A stretch of DNA of 64,000 nucleotides from Blastobasis lacticolella. Lineage: Eukaryota > Arthropoda > Insecta > Lepidoptera > Blastobasidae. Where the stretch lies: positions 16,219,001 through 16,283,000 of the forward strand of contig LR990054.1 of assembly GCA_905147135.1 (NCBI GenBank). The letters are read 5' to 3'. A program made the position numbers and the translations under genes. Under the pieces are notes generated by a model, which saw nothing but the letters and a program-made list of their open reading frames with translations, made no database searches and was not told the origin of the DNA. Position 1 is the stretch's first letter; each line of letters opens with the position of its first letter. Positions 1 through 10,806 of the stretch are shown here, one piece after another.

Positions 1-229
1 CAAATATTTTGGTCATAATTTTAGAAATAACCTGTTTAATACTTCCACTCTCTCCATTTCACGAACAACAAATTGTGCTCTCTTGAAGAAAGCCACTAAC
101 CTCGTGTAAATTACAAGTATTCGATGGTATGAAACTCGTCACAGTTGACGTTGATGTTTGTGATGATGATGACAAAACAGATGATGATGATATAGCAATG
201 GTAATATCCTGGTCACGGCACCAAATTGT
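1..229 (-). mobile_element. Possible internal 5' end of an LTR retrotransposon (primer-binding-site motif)
   Basis: On the minus strand the sequence reads ...GTTACA, then ATT, then TGGTGCCGTGACC (211-223). That order, a CA-ending LTR edge followed within a few bases by a TGG-initiated tRNA-complementary stretch, is what the primer-binding site of BEL/Pao-type elements looks like. The internal region would run toward base 1 and off the window. A short open stretch near base 45 on the minus strand stops quickly, so no gag is readable. A GATGAT-rich microsatellite lies at 157-192. The opposite LTR edge was not found, so this stays a weak call. Confidence 0.28.
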
Positions 230-550
230 AACGTTCGCCCTTTCAGCAAAACAGACTCTCTCATACTTTCACACACACACTCATTCACACTGAAACCTAA
301 GCTCTAAAACTACCATTTCTAAACCGTAAGACTATAGAATCTATTATCAACGTTTTAAACTAAATAAGGCCATTTGTGATCGTCTATGGAACTCTACGTT
401 GTGATGTTAATAACCCCGATGCTTTTAGAGTGGAAAAGTATAAACAGGTATGGAAATTAATGATTTGAAATGAAATTAATATGAAGAGTTAATTATATTA
501 GAGATTAAGTTGTCAAGAAAGTTGTATCTAAAGTTAGGAATCAGATTCAT
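230..550. other. No gene; possible LTR body
   Basis: This stretch has a CA-rich run near 268-290 and is otherwise AT-rich. If the primer-binding site at 211-223 is real, it would be the 3' part of an LTR on the minus strand. I could not locate a matching TG/CA partner edge. Confidence 0.3.
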
Positions 551-738
551 ATATTATGTATAAAGGGAACAAACAGATATTATGTCTAAGGGAAAATAAA
601 CAGATATTATGTCCAAGGGAAAATAAACAGATATTATGTCCAAGGGAAACAAACAGATATTATGTCTAAGGGGAAAATAAACAGATATTACGCCCGAGGG
701 GAAAATAAACAGGTATTATGTCCAAGGGAAACAAACAG
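551..738 (+). repeat. Tandem array, seven 26-28-bp units
   Basis: Seven consecutive units begin at 551, 577, 604, 631, 657, 685 and 713. Each is a variant of ATATTATGTCCAAGGGAAA followed by ATAAACAG or CAAACAG. Unit lengths are 26, 27, 27, 26, 28, 28 and 26. Differences are mostly single substitutions plus A/G-run length changes. The units abut without spacers, so this is a minisatellite and not a CRISPR-like array. Confidence 0.95.
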
Positions 739-2070
739 GGCCCCCCTCATTAGAGGAGGGGTAAGCTGCTCCAAAGCCAGATAACTGACTCCAGCATGAA
801 CTTCGCTACTCGTAGCCCATGCTTCACTCCGCAGCTTACTATATGAGTCAACCAGAGACATCCTCATCCTACCCTGATATTTTATTTAAGAGATGGCACA
901 AGATTCTAGGTCTTTGTCAAGTCAATTAGTATTTCATAATATATAATGTAAGAGGGCACAACAACAACAACCAATGCCTGTGGATCATATCCATATAATA
1001 ATTGTAGGTGTGATTAATTCAATAAAGCATGTAGCTTACTCCAGGTCTCTCCACATCTTCTTGTTGTGAAACGTATATCATGTACCAGAGCTTACTCATG
1101 AGCATAATGACAAGTCTTAGGATACACCACAGGTTGAGTCAATCGCGTATGCAGGGTCCAATAGACTCGACGATGTAGATTTGGATACCCCATAAGCATA
1201 CAAAGGCGGACTACAACAGTGTTCCTTCGACAACAATAAAGGGCCCGAATTCAGCAGCACAGATATAGTATAGGTAGAATAGTATAGAATCGGCAGTTAG
1301 CCCTGGAGAGAGTGCTCCATACACAAATGCAGATTATGCATAATAAAGTTTTCAGTTTGTAATATTTCTTCAAAATCCAGTGATGGATAAGTTCCAGAGA
1401 ACCATGGTGTTGTTCCAAATGGCTAAAGCCACAATATTTTAGTAATAATTAAAGGGAAAGAGATAGAGTCCCATAGGTCAGTCCGTAAGGTAGTGCTACC
1501 ACCGCTCCGGAAATGGAACCTACATGTGAGGAACGAAGCGGCCAACTTCTCACACAGCCAAACATCTCACGGGTACAAAACTCAATCCTTGAAATAATGT
1601 AAAAACAGCAGGTGAACAGGATCATGATTTCAATTGGTAGTCCCAAATGTATTTGATGTATCACATCAAGTTCTTCATATAAATCTCCCAAGTAAGTAAG
1701 TTGTACAAATGATAGATATCTTCAGTATCGATAAATAGCTCAAGGCTAATTTAAATTAGTTATAAAAATAATTAATATTGTAATAAACAACTGGTAATTG
1801 AGGCCTGTAACTTCAGGTACTCTCAATAAATATTTCAAATGCTGGACTCCAATTGGTATAAAAAAGTAGCTCCAAAGTTTATTTCTATATATAGAATATT
1901 ATTGATGTTACAACTGTATTAGGGGTCTGTACACTGTTGAACCATCTAGTTATGAAAGTAAATAACAATGAACTTTATTCATTGGTCCTAAGCAATTCCA
2001 ACGTACAGATTTGGTCGTATCAAAGTCGTCCCATTGGCTCACCACTAAGTACTAGAAAGGTTTTGCAAGT
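739..2070. other. No gene recognised
   Basis: The stretch contains short inverted 9-mers GTAAGCTGC (761-769) and GCAGCTTAC (831-839). It also has an 80-codon minus-strand ORF at 1449-1691 with no family resemblance that I recognise. No repeat in the rest of the window matches it by eye. Confidence 0.5.
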
Positions 2071-2623
2071 CCATGGAATTCAGACAGACCAACTGCTATC
2101 CCGATATAAAGGAAGCGAGCTTCCTCAACATCGAAACAACAATCAAGCAGGCCGAAAACTGTACAACGCTACTCCCCTTCTTGGTACCGCATTAACATCG
2201 CTGTTTTCGCTATGTGCATTAAATTTGGATTGACTGACTGCTATCCGGATATCTTAAGACCGAAGTCCCTCAATATCACGATAACAACGGTACACCCAAA
2301 AGTTTATCTATGCGGACTCCAGCTTTGCTAATACATTTTAGAACCTTTTCGCAACATGCATTAGGTTTAGACTGGTCAGCTGCTATCCAGATGTCTCAAG
2401 ACCGCAATCTATTAACATCGCAATAACACCAACTCGCCTAAAAATTGACTTGCGCGGACTAAGCTCTAAGATGGCTGATTTTAGGACCTTTTCGCAACAT
2501 ACCTTAGATTCAGATAGGTTAGCTGCTATAATGATATCTCAAGACCGTGATCTCTCCACATCACCATAACACCAACTCACCCATAAATGGATTGCGCGGA
2601 CTAAGCCCTAAGATACTGGTGTT
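2071..2623 (+). repeat. Diverged minisatellite, four ~143-bp units
   Basis: The anchor CTGCTATC recurs at 2093, 2238, 2380 and (as CTGCTATA) 2523, giving periods of 145, 142 and 143. Within each unit the order of landmarks is kept: CTGCTAT, ATCTCAAGACCG, ACATC(G/A)C(A/G)ATAACA, GCGGACT. The middle two units also share ACCTTTTCGCAACAT at their ends. The first unit (from about 2071) is the most diverged and the last is cut short near 2623. A 98-codon ORF at 1937-2233 crosses the first unit and is probably fortuitous. Confidence 0.85.
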
Positions 2624-3439
2624 CCAACAGGACCCCAATCATAAAACCCGATCTGTCACGTATGCTACCCGAAAGAAGGATACTAAATATTATTTTATTA
2701 AGATCATGTTCCATGCCATCTCTACTAAATATCATAAAGTAATATCTACACATTAAAGTTATAAAGAAAATAATTTAAGGATTTAAAATCCAAATTGCAA
2801 TGCTCAATGAAGTCATCCCACTTCTAAAGTATTTCATTCCAAACAGCCCTAAACATTCAAAATAGCGAATTAATAAATGCTCGTTATAAATTTATTCTCA
2901 AGGTGTGAAAACACATCAACTCCTAATAGCCTACTTGTTTTAATACAAATAATGGCCAACAACTTTATTAATTTACTTAAAGGCAACTAACAATCGCGCT
3001 CATACTAATACTGACACGCACTCATACACACATAACATACTCACTAACATCATCTACACTATAGACCAAAAGCGCACGCTCTGTCTTTCTCATATAGGTA
3101 CATACTGTTTGACAATGAAGGAATCTATGAAATTAGTTTCTCGCCCCTAAATCCGTTCGGACTAGAAAATCTTTAGTACGTCTAACGCACTCACTCTCGC
3201 TCTTCTCTCTCTCTATCGATTTATACGATAATTGTTTCAATCCTTTTCAATTAATAGAGTATAATAACTGTATATAGTACAATACAGAAGCCGTCTACCG
3301 CGTACTTTTAGATAATTTAGTAAAATTCAACCTAAAATTGAAATACGTGAAAGCGATTATTAATAACCGTATTAAATGTGACGCGGCTAAAATTTCATAA
3401 AAGGTAATTAATAAAAATAACATTTTTAAAACTTATGAT
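2624..3439. other. No gene recognised; CT-rich run
   Basis: There is an ACTCATACACAC-type low-complexity stretch near 3020-3050 and a CTCTCT run at about 3193-3216. The rest is AT-rich DNA with short ORFs only. Confidence 0.5.
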
Positions 3440-3540
3440 GTTTCGCTCTGAGGATCGAACCCGTGACCATCGGTTGACTCCGCGGTAAAGTCGAACGCTC
3501 GCTATACTAGCAACCTTAACTACTGAACGCGCGGCGAAAT
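3440..3540 (-). mobile_element. tRNA-like SINE head, orphan
   Basis: Read on the minus strand, a box-A-like GTTCAGTAGTTAAGG and a box-B-like GGTTCGATCC are spaced as in a tRNA, and CGCGCGG at one end is compatible with a decayed acceptor. The acceptor stem does not pair well and no body of the other SINE families follows. I read it as a decayed SINE head, not a working tRNA gene. Confidence 0.4.
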
Positions 3541-3545
3541 ATGCT

Positions 3546-5631
3546 ACCACTATTAGATCGGTCGTATTTCATAAAATTCTCCGAAACCAAAACTCTTCAG
3601 GTATTCCGTATTATTTTACAGATTTAATGATTATTTAGTGGATATATAACAATATATGAATATATTAGTCTACGCCTAAATTCCTACAATACTTGATGAG
3701 TCGATTTTTGTTTATTTAAAAGATAACCTAAGCGAACTACTTTTGGGCCTACCCCTTTCTTTATCCCAATAGTCGAAGCCTAAGCATTTCCTTGTGCAAA
3801 TAAATTCCCCGTTTACTGTGTAAGTGTGATGTAAATGTCCCATACATAAGTCCTATGCATATCTAGAATAAAGACTAGCTAAACCTAACTTTCAGCACTG
3901 GAATAGCGACCGAGATCGCTCAACCAAGTACTAAGGTATATTCCCTATCGTCTCCTGGGCCAGTCAGTGGTGGGTCTGACCAGTGTAGCCAGAAGTTGTA
4001 CCTATTCCTAAGAATATCCGACATGATACTGCCTGGGGACATGCCGAATACATTGTGTGACAAGACCTCGGAACCTCGGCACTACGGGGCTTACTGTTGG
4101 GAAGCGAAGGCGAGGGCCTTGCAACCTTGCGTGGAAACACTTGACGAATCCCAGATCCTTTCGTAGTGCCTAAATTCCAAGTCAGACGATCTATGAATGT
4201 CACACAAAAATTCCAGAGAAAGATACTAGGCAATTACTTAATTCCAATCGGAACAAAAGGTTAATAATGGAATATTATGTAACATCCAGCCATTTGCTGT
4301 CCGAATCAAACGGCCTAAGGTCTTCAACCTTAGTAGGACCTGAAAGCATAAGCAAGGGCGGTGTGCAATGCCTTGCCAAGGGGTCCCTGAAACAAAAACA
4401 ACAATTAGTATTTTTCATCACTGTTCTAGAACACTAACATACCTGGTTTTGTACTTCACTGAATCTACTGCCTCGAAGCTAAAGCTCGAGTGGAAAAACC
4501 CCAAATGTATTGAATACGTCCCGCCCGGACGTCCGCCTTCGTCGACTGTTGAACCGAGAAAAAGCCCCCATCGAACCTTCCACTCCCTTATATATCGATT
4601 CCAAAAATCTGTCGATCTTTCGAGAACAAAAACAACACAGCGATCACGCCACCCTGTAGGGTTCCTTCAGCGAAACATGAAAACCCCTCAATCAACAAAT
4701 CTTACTCGCGACGTACCCATTTGATAACCAGTCATTCCTTTAATCGGTACCTATTGAATGACATCGAAATTAGATGCAATTACTGTCCTAAAATATGTTT
4801 TAAATACAGCATAAACTACTCGTCTTTTAAATTATGGATAGTGAAAGACAGCTTCGGAACCCGACGGTTCGTGTCGACTCGACCTTGCCTATCAATCCAC
4901 CCCACCTTAGGAGGTAGGCCTCATGCTTACTTTTTTCTTTCTCTAAGCTTTGTGACCACAAATTATATTCATACAGCCATACACATTGACATGATTTCTT
5001 TTGATTTCAACAACCCTATAAATATTTAAACCTATAAGTATTAAAACAAAGATAATTTTAGAACACTCAAATAATAGATAAACACATTACAAACATGAGA
5101 GAACTGTATAACAGTTACCATACTCCGCACATAGATGACGTTGTTAACGTGATATTGAGCGACCTCGTCAAATCGTATCTATCGAAATCTACAGATGGCG
5201 TTAGTTGCGGAACAGATATGAAAGATTCGCCCTATGGACACCAACTAACAAAATAATTACGAATCTCTCGCAACTCGTCGGTGATCGATCAGTTTTGAAC
5301 GAAGCCGTTTCATTTTAACTTAAACCTATAATCTATTTTAAAAAAGGTATCGACTCCCGAACTCGAAGTACATATTTGTGGGATATTTTTCACGTGAAAT
5401 ATTTTGGCCTAAGGGTCAGACTGTTACAATGTGAACGTAAGCGTGTATCGCATTATAGTGTTTATTTATTTATTCAATGAAATTTACGTTTAACATATAC
5501 CACTTCACATTGTTAAACTTGGAGGTTTTTCTAAGTGTCTACAAACTTAGTTACTTAAATTGCAATAAAACAAATATAATATTTGTTATTTTTATTAATA
5601 TTCAGAAAATTATGTCTGATAGTAAAAATAT
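3546..5631. other. No gene recognised; three unassigned ORFs
   Basis: Unassigned ORFs lie at 3964-4233 (minus, 89 codons), 4368-4724 (plus, 118 codons) and 4721-5029 (plus, 102 codons). They show no motif, signal peptide or membrane pattern that I can name. A possible small exon cannot be excluded because splice sites cannot be judged without transcript evidence. Confidence 0.4.
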
Positions 5632-5745
5632 CATCTTTGATCTTGGCGTTAATGTCCCGGTTGTGCTCTCGCCCACGAGAACCTGTGGCCCGCCTTGACC
5701 ATGATCCAGGATTCAGCCGATCAAATCATTACAGCGGAGCGAAAA
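5632..5745 (-). mobile_element. SINE B, 3' fragment
   Basis: This is the 3' end of SINE B, read on the minus strand. It includes the CATCTTGGCG / TTAATGTCCCGG tail, the CGCCTTGACCATGATCCAGG block and the start of the GATCAGGTAATTACAG-like block. It is truncated before the CTGACC body block. Confidence 0.85.
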
Positions 5746-6822
5746 AAATTGAAAAACATTACCTCATTAAAAAAAAAAAGTTGATACTAGAGAAAATAAA
5801 TCAGAAACACTATTTATCAAGCTTTTTAACTGCAGCAATTTACCTAACTATAACAATTTCCATCAAGTTTATTATAATCACGGTTGTACATGTAATATTG
5901 TGTAATATTGCCAACTTAGGCACTAATTAACCTTATCTCACTACAAGCACAATTTCCTAATCTATATTGTGACCTACGCCATGCCTACGACCTAGAAACG
6001 ACAAATAAAGCGAAGGAAACGCCGCCTATAAATACTATACTGAGACAAGGAAAAGGAATTTTCGCATCCGGTCTGCGGAAGTAAAGGCCGGTGGACATGA
6101 AATAGGTAATACGCATGACTTTTTCTTTTATGCTTCAATCGTTTGTTAGACTTACGTTAGTATTAGTATTCTGTGGCTAGGCTAGATTTTATATGATGGC
6201 TCAGACCAAATAAGAAATAGAGACAGACTCCTGCGAACAACACACGGCTTTAATTCTCTAGAGGTGCGGCGTAATTACTACTTTTGGTAATGGTTTGTCG
6301 TATTTTACTTGGTGAGTCAGACTGTCTAGACCTTGTGTCTAAAGCAGTACGGCTATTTGTACCTCCAGCTCCCAGGGTACAACTCAGACCATGCCAGCCC
6401 AGTCTACTCATCACTCCCGCAGTCTGAACCGTTTCGCACGCCAATTCACCCATTGTTCGAGCCTTGGGTATGTTTAACGCGCTCCTGGCATCGGCACCCG
6501 AGTGTGACTTATTTGGATGGCGATGGATGGATGTGTGCAAGGAATGCCTGAAGTACTGCGAGAGGATTAATGAGGACTATTTAAAGCTCTCAGTGTTTTG
6601 TAATCGTAATACTGTAAAGTTGTTTTAAATAAATAACACTTGTATCACAAATCACAATGTACTTCCAATGACTTATAAAACCTATTTGCATGCATGTTGC
6701 TTATGGCCGGAGGACTGCTCCAGACCGGATGGGATAATGAGCCGCCCAAGTCTAGATATAAGGAAACAGGGATCCAGTGGCCTTGGACCTTTCGCTTCGG
6801 GAATTTATGTATTGCTACATAA
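5746..6822. other. No gene recognised upstream of the LINE
   Basis: ORFs at 6250-6540 (minus), 6333-6551 (plus) and 6668-6925 (plus) are in different frames from the reverse transcriptase and show no LINE motifs. The region directly upstream (6660-6822) may hold a decayed part of the element, but no RT finger motif was readable. Confidence 0.4.
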
Positions 6823-8024
6823 TGTTTCAGAGCTGAGTTGTCAACCGAGTCTGCTATACTATGTCTCAAGCATACCGTCCGGTACTATACCGATCGTAAG
6901 ACACCAGTATTTGCATGTTTTTTAGACTTGTCTAAAGCATTCGACCTGGTGGATTACAATAAGATGTGGTATAAGCTGGTGAGTAGTACAAATGTGCCTA
7001 CGGACATAATTGGGTTGCTTAAGTACTGGTACGACAATCAAACGAATTATGTTAGATGGGCAGGTTCGCAGTCGGACGTGTACAGGTTGGGGAGTGGCGT
7101 GAGACAGGGGGGTCTCAGCTCTCCGACACTCTTCAACATTTACATGAACGACCTGATTGGGGAGCTCAGTGGCACCGGAGTCGGCTGTCATGTAGGGGGG
7201 ATATGCTACAATAACATCAGTTACGCTGACGATATGGTGCTACTGAGCCACTCAATCAGTGCTCTTAGGAAGCTGATAGAAATATGCGAAGCCTATGCGG
7301 TGGCCCATGGCCTCAAATACAACCCCAAAAAATGTGTGGTATTAATTTTCAAATCGGGTACAAAAAAGTTTAATCACTTACCGCAAGTGACCATGGGAGG
7401 CTCTGTATTAACAACTGTGCACATATTTAAGTATTTGGGGCACTGGGTCACCGAGAGGCTAGTGGATGACGAGGACATGCAGAGAGAGAGGAGAGCGCTC
7501 GCTGCACGGGCTAACATGCTAGCCCGCAGATTTGCACGCTGTATACCGGAAGTTAAGGTAACCCTATTTAAAGCTTTTTGCCAGACATTCTACACGTGCA
7601 GTCTGTGGGTTAAGTACACGAAAAAATGTTATAATGCATTGAGAGTGCAATATAATAATGCATTGAGGATGCTGTTGGGGCTCCCCCGCTATTGTAGCGC
7701 CTCGACAATGATGGCGGATGCACGAATTGACTGCTTCCAAGCAATCATTCGTAAAAGATCCGCGTCTCTGTTGAGCCGAGTACGGGGGAGCGCCAACACT
7801 ATCCTCCAACCGATAGCGGAGCGGTTTCAGTGTCCTATAATGGGCCACTGGAACGATGTCCATACTGGGGGCAGACCCCTTATTTTTAATATAAAATAGG
7901 ATAAGTAAACTGTGTGCATTTGTTACTAACATTAGATATAAGTATTATTAATTTTTTTTTTGTTCACTAGATACTAACAAATTATGGACCATCGTCTGAA
8001 ATAAAAGTTTATTTATTTATTTAT
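6823..8024 (+). mobile_element. 5'-truncated non-LTR retrotransposon (LINE), 3' half
   Basis: The element is readable from CFRAELSTESAI at 6823, where an in-frame stop (6820-6822) ends upstream homology. It runs through the RT ORF, a ~100-base 3' UTR with AATAAAAG near 8000, and a terminal TTTA repeat tail (about 8008-8024). No endonuclease or ORF1 is present. A short simple-sequence tail and 5' truncation are the normal products of target-primed reverse transcription. The C-terminal motif NALRMLLGLPRYCSAS resembles the CR1/L2/Daphne group, but the clade needs a tree. Target-site duplication was not identified. Confidence 0.85.
6838..7899 (+). CDS. Reverse transcriptase palm/thumb, LINE ORF2 C-terminal part
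   Basis: This is an open frame of 353 codons for part of the pol protein that copies LINE RNA into DNA at a nicked target. The visible RT order, numbered from the TTG at 6838, is: motif A FLDLSKAFD (28-36, catalytic Asp 30), motif B GVRQGGLSSP (87-96), motif C YADD (129-132, catalytic Asp pair), motif D GLKYNPKKC and motif E FKYLGHWV. A basic thumb/C-terminal region with NALRMLLGLPRYCSAS follows. The N-terminal RT fingers and endonuclease are missing, so this is not an autonomous gene. The first codon given is only the edge of homology (LSTESAI), as the frame stays open a few codons upstream to 6823. No frameshift or stop interrupts the 353 codons, so the insertion is probably young compared with the other LINE relics here. 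Shorter ORFs antisense to it are shadows. Confidence 0.9.
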   Translation: MSTESAILCLKHTVRYYTDRKTPVFACFLDLSKAFDLVDYNKMWYKLVSSTNVPTDIIGLLKYWYDNQTNYVRWAGSQSDVYRLGSGVRQGGLSSPTLFNIYMNDLIGELSGTGVGCHVGGICYNNISYADDMVLLSHSISALRKLIEICEAYAVAHGLKYNPKKCVVLIFKSGTKKFNHLPQVTMGGSVLTTVHIFKYLGHWVTERLVDDEDMQRERRALAARANMLARRFARCIPEVKVTLFKAFCQTFYTCSLWVKYTKKCYNALRVQYNNALRMLLGLPRYCSASTMMADARIDCFQAIIRKRSASLLSRVRGSANTILQPIAERFQCPIMGHWNDVHTGGRPLIFNIK

Positions 8025-8827
8025 AATTGTTTTGTTTACTGAAAATAGCGTGTTGGATTACTATAACACCTAGGAATGTTTTTACGAATTGAATGTGGAA
8101 AGGGTTAGCGAAAAATTTATTTATTTATTTAATAATTTATTTTGCTAATTAATTACAAATAACGAATGAGAGAAGGATAGAAACATTAACAACAATAAGT
8201 AAAGGACCTCATAAAGTACGTGAGATTATTTGGTTTTTAGCAAAAATTAAAATCGAACTGTAATCGTGGTGGTATTACCAATACCAAGAACCAATTATGG
8301 CAAATTAGACCAAAATCTGACAACACACTCCAACTACAAAAACTATCTGCTTAACCGGCCATGGATCAAACACAGCCAGACATCGCGACCGTGTGTTGCC
8401 AAATGAACGTGTGGACTGTGGACTTTAATTTTTTCGTTTCGCGGCCGCTGGCTGGCAGGTTCCCCCCCCCATTTGCCCGGGTGGGGGTCGTGGGGTGTCG
8501 GGGGATCGCATCAGGCTATCGCCAGTGGCCGCAGATGAAATATCCGCACATAAATCTGCCACACGTCGCCGACGACTCCGGACCTCGGCCAGCGAGCGGT
8601 TCGCACGGAAAATGCTCAAATAATAAGTTAATAATGTGACCAGCGCATCGGCTGAGTCAGCACTGCTGGTGTCTGTGTGGATTTCCAGCGCTGTTAGGGG
8701 ACTGAGTATCGAAATATTCTGTGATTGTCATATCTATACATAGTATAAAGTCTCTATCTGCAGACATGTTTTTTTTAAATGTAAGAAAAAAGCGAAGGTT
8801 TTACTAGTCTTAAATAAAATGTAATTA
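8025..8827. other. No gene; GC-rich patch at 8420-8640
   Basis: AT-rich flanks surround a GC-rich block with C and G runs (8461-8490). ORFs at 8361-8639 (plus) and 8425-8619 (minus) overlap antisense and look like by-products of GC content. No match to other repeats in the window was seen. Confidence 0.45.
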
Positions 8828-9000
8828 ATGTTTTAAACTATCACGGTCATTATCACATATTTTAAAAGTAATTATAGGTTTATTTATTTATTTATTTTTT
8901 AGGTTAATGATATTTGCAGCAATGTGTCATAATATAGGGCTACTCGTAAACAAAGGTACGCGGTAGGAAACCCGGAACATACTTTAAAATTGTTAAACAA
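8828..9000. mobile_element. Family G remnants, two opposed pieces
   Basis: The plus-strand piece 8832-8870 matches the family G start (TTTTAAACTATC.CGGT.ATTATCACA). At 8951-8990 a minus-strand piece matches its middle (GTACGCGGTAGGAAACCCGG and ACATACTTTAAAAT). The two are separated by a TTTA run. Family G is the element that sits between target duplications at 40541-40677. Confidence 0.6.
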
Positions 9001-9603
9001 AATGGACGGAGGCCGGAGGGCGCTTGTCGAACCGCCTACAGTCAAGAAATCGTTTACCTCAGTGGTTGTCGGTTCTTTGGTAGGCACTTGTACAGTCGGC
9101 CAACTGTCCGCTTGCATATTATGTGCGCTATGTCGAGAACTTTCGTTTTCTGTCGTTGTTTCGTTAAATCCTTCAGAGAAACTCCCCGCATAGCGTTCGA
9201 TAACCTTGGTTCCTCGCGTATTTCTTCAATTCGATTCCAGATAAACCCTCAAACTTTCCCAATTGCCCGATTCCCGTATCCTCCAGCTCCGACACAACAC
9301 GAGACCGCGAAACATAAATACGTTTACGTAATTCCGCATCTCTATTCATTGGAACGGTAGCAGTGGCTGGCCGAAACTCCGCGATCCTTCGGAATGAGCA
9401 TGCAAATGTCCAATGATGAATTTTAAACATCCCGCTCGCAAGTATTGGTTATAATTTAATTGGTTATTTCGGAAGTTTCTCAATCTGCATGAGAAGTATG
9501 GCGGGGGCTTCTCGAGACAATCGGGGGAGGCGAGGGGGGAGATGAAAATTTATTAATGTGTGGATTGCTTTTTTATTTTTTGTTATTTATACGACGTTGT
9601 TGT
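9001..9603. other. No gene recognised
   Basis: Overlapping ORFs at 8990-9193, 9088-9360 (plus) and 9173-9430 (minus) have no recognisable family. A purine-rich GGGGG stretch lies near 9520-9545. Confidence 0.45.
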
Positions 9604-9760
9604 TGAATGACCTGAGTAGTTTAGAAAGGATCCCAGGTTTGATTTCCGGCTAGCATTAGCTGTCAGTTAATAACAACTAGTATCCTATAGTACAAGATTG
9701 GTACGAGTAGTTTGGGGATAGATGGCGTTGTGTGGATGGGTTCAAATATATTATTATCAA
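9604..9760 (+). mobile_element. SINE A, strongly decayed copy
   Basis: The order of SINE A landmarks is kept at low identity: GACCTGAGTAGTTTAG (box A region), CCCAGGTTTGATTTCCGGC (box B region) and finally GGGGATAGATGGCGTTGTGTG. The middle is heavily altered. It appears to be the oldest SINE A copy in the window. Confidence 0.6.
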
Positions 9761-9826
9761 TAGATAGTAATAACTAGAGACCCAGAGACACACGGGTTTT
9801 CTCGTCTTTTCTTGCATGCACACACC

Positions 9827-9945
9827 TATAAACCTTCCGGAAGAAATTCTCTAAATGATGGTGTGATTGCATCAAAATCCGTTGTGTGGTTTAGGAGCAG
9901 TTAGCGGAATAAAGCGACCATAATTTGTACTATGTATAGATAGAA
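9827..9945 (+). repeat. Family H (AT-rich interspersed repeat), decayed
   Basis: Weak resemblance to the family H pattern in order: a GAAAGAATT-like block, ATCAAAATCCG, AGCAGTTAGCGGA and a terminal TATGTATAGATAG. Better copies lie at 48165 and 37930. Confidence 0.4.
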
Positions 9946-9985
9946 TACAGAACCTACCACAGGTACTAATAAATTATTATTTTCA

Positions 9986-10599
9986 TTTGATATTTCTTGT
10001 TGGTTTGTGTTTCCACATAGGCCGCTACCTATCCTGGTAGCGACGAATATACATCTGTTTTGGCTGAAACATAAAACGCCTTAGTAAGTACCTACTCGAC
10101 TCTTCAATTATTTTGTGAATAAAGATATACCTTGATACCCACTTAATTTATTTCAAGTAGCGCGAGTGCCAATGCGTCACTCATGAATAACTTCCAACGA
10201 ATTAATATTATACTCATTTCAATATTCATTTCTGAAAGGTAGGCAATCTAAATACAACTGCTGACAAATAACCAGCGAATTACACGAGTGAAATAATTTG
10301 AAATGGCGCGGTGCCACTGATTTATGATAATGCGTAGAACATTATTAATAATGCAGTACATTATACAATATTAATATAATGAAGTAGGTATTGCTGCCTA
10401 CTTAGCGGAAAGTTTGCGTTTTGTCAGTGTTGTTTTTTCTTATTTGGGCAGCTTCTGTACGTGTTTCGTTTAAACATCGTTAGAGACCTAAAATCTTTGT
10501 TAAGATCACGTTTCTGTCACTTTGATTTATCAAGTGGTAGGACTCTGTCAAGCCTGAGGAGTCCGCCTGGATGAGTATCTATTTCTGCCACCAAGCAAC
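9986..10599. other. No gene recognised
   Basis: AT-rich DNA with short ORFs only. No internal repeat was evident. Confidence 0.5.
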
Positions 10600-10806
10600 A
10601 GTACTTGCATTGTTGTGTTCCGATTTCAAGGATAAAGTTGCCGGCGAAATTATAGGCATATGACATTTCATTTTAGTCCTTACAGTAACGACGAATCTGC
10701 GGTTATTTACTTTTGTTACCTTCAACCTAAATGTAGGAATTGTAGATGTTCTGGGTGACAGTTACCACTTACCATCAGGTGGGCTGTCTGTTCGTTTGTC
10801 ACAGTG
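10600..10806 (+). mobile_element. Family E retroposon
   Basis: The copy has the family E order: a 5' block with GTTGCCGGCGAAATTA, then AATCTGCGGTTAT, a GTAGATGTTCTGGGTGACAG block, TTACCATCAGGTGGGCTGTC, and a terminal GTTTGTCACAGTGTAGCATGAAAA. The tail is A-rich and short. No coding capacity. Confidence 0.75.

Noticed and set aside
551..738. CRISPR-like array
   Set aside because: Units are contiguous with no unique spacers, and the genome is eukaryotic.
4368..4724. 118-codon plus-strand ORF as a host gene
   Set aside because: No start context, motif or homology I could recognise. Left as unassigned.
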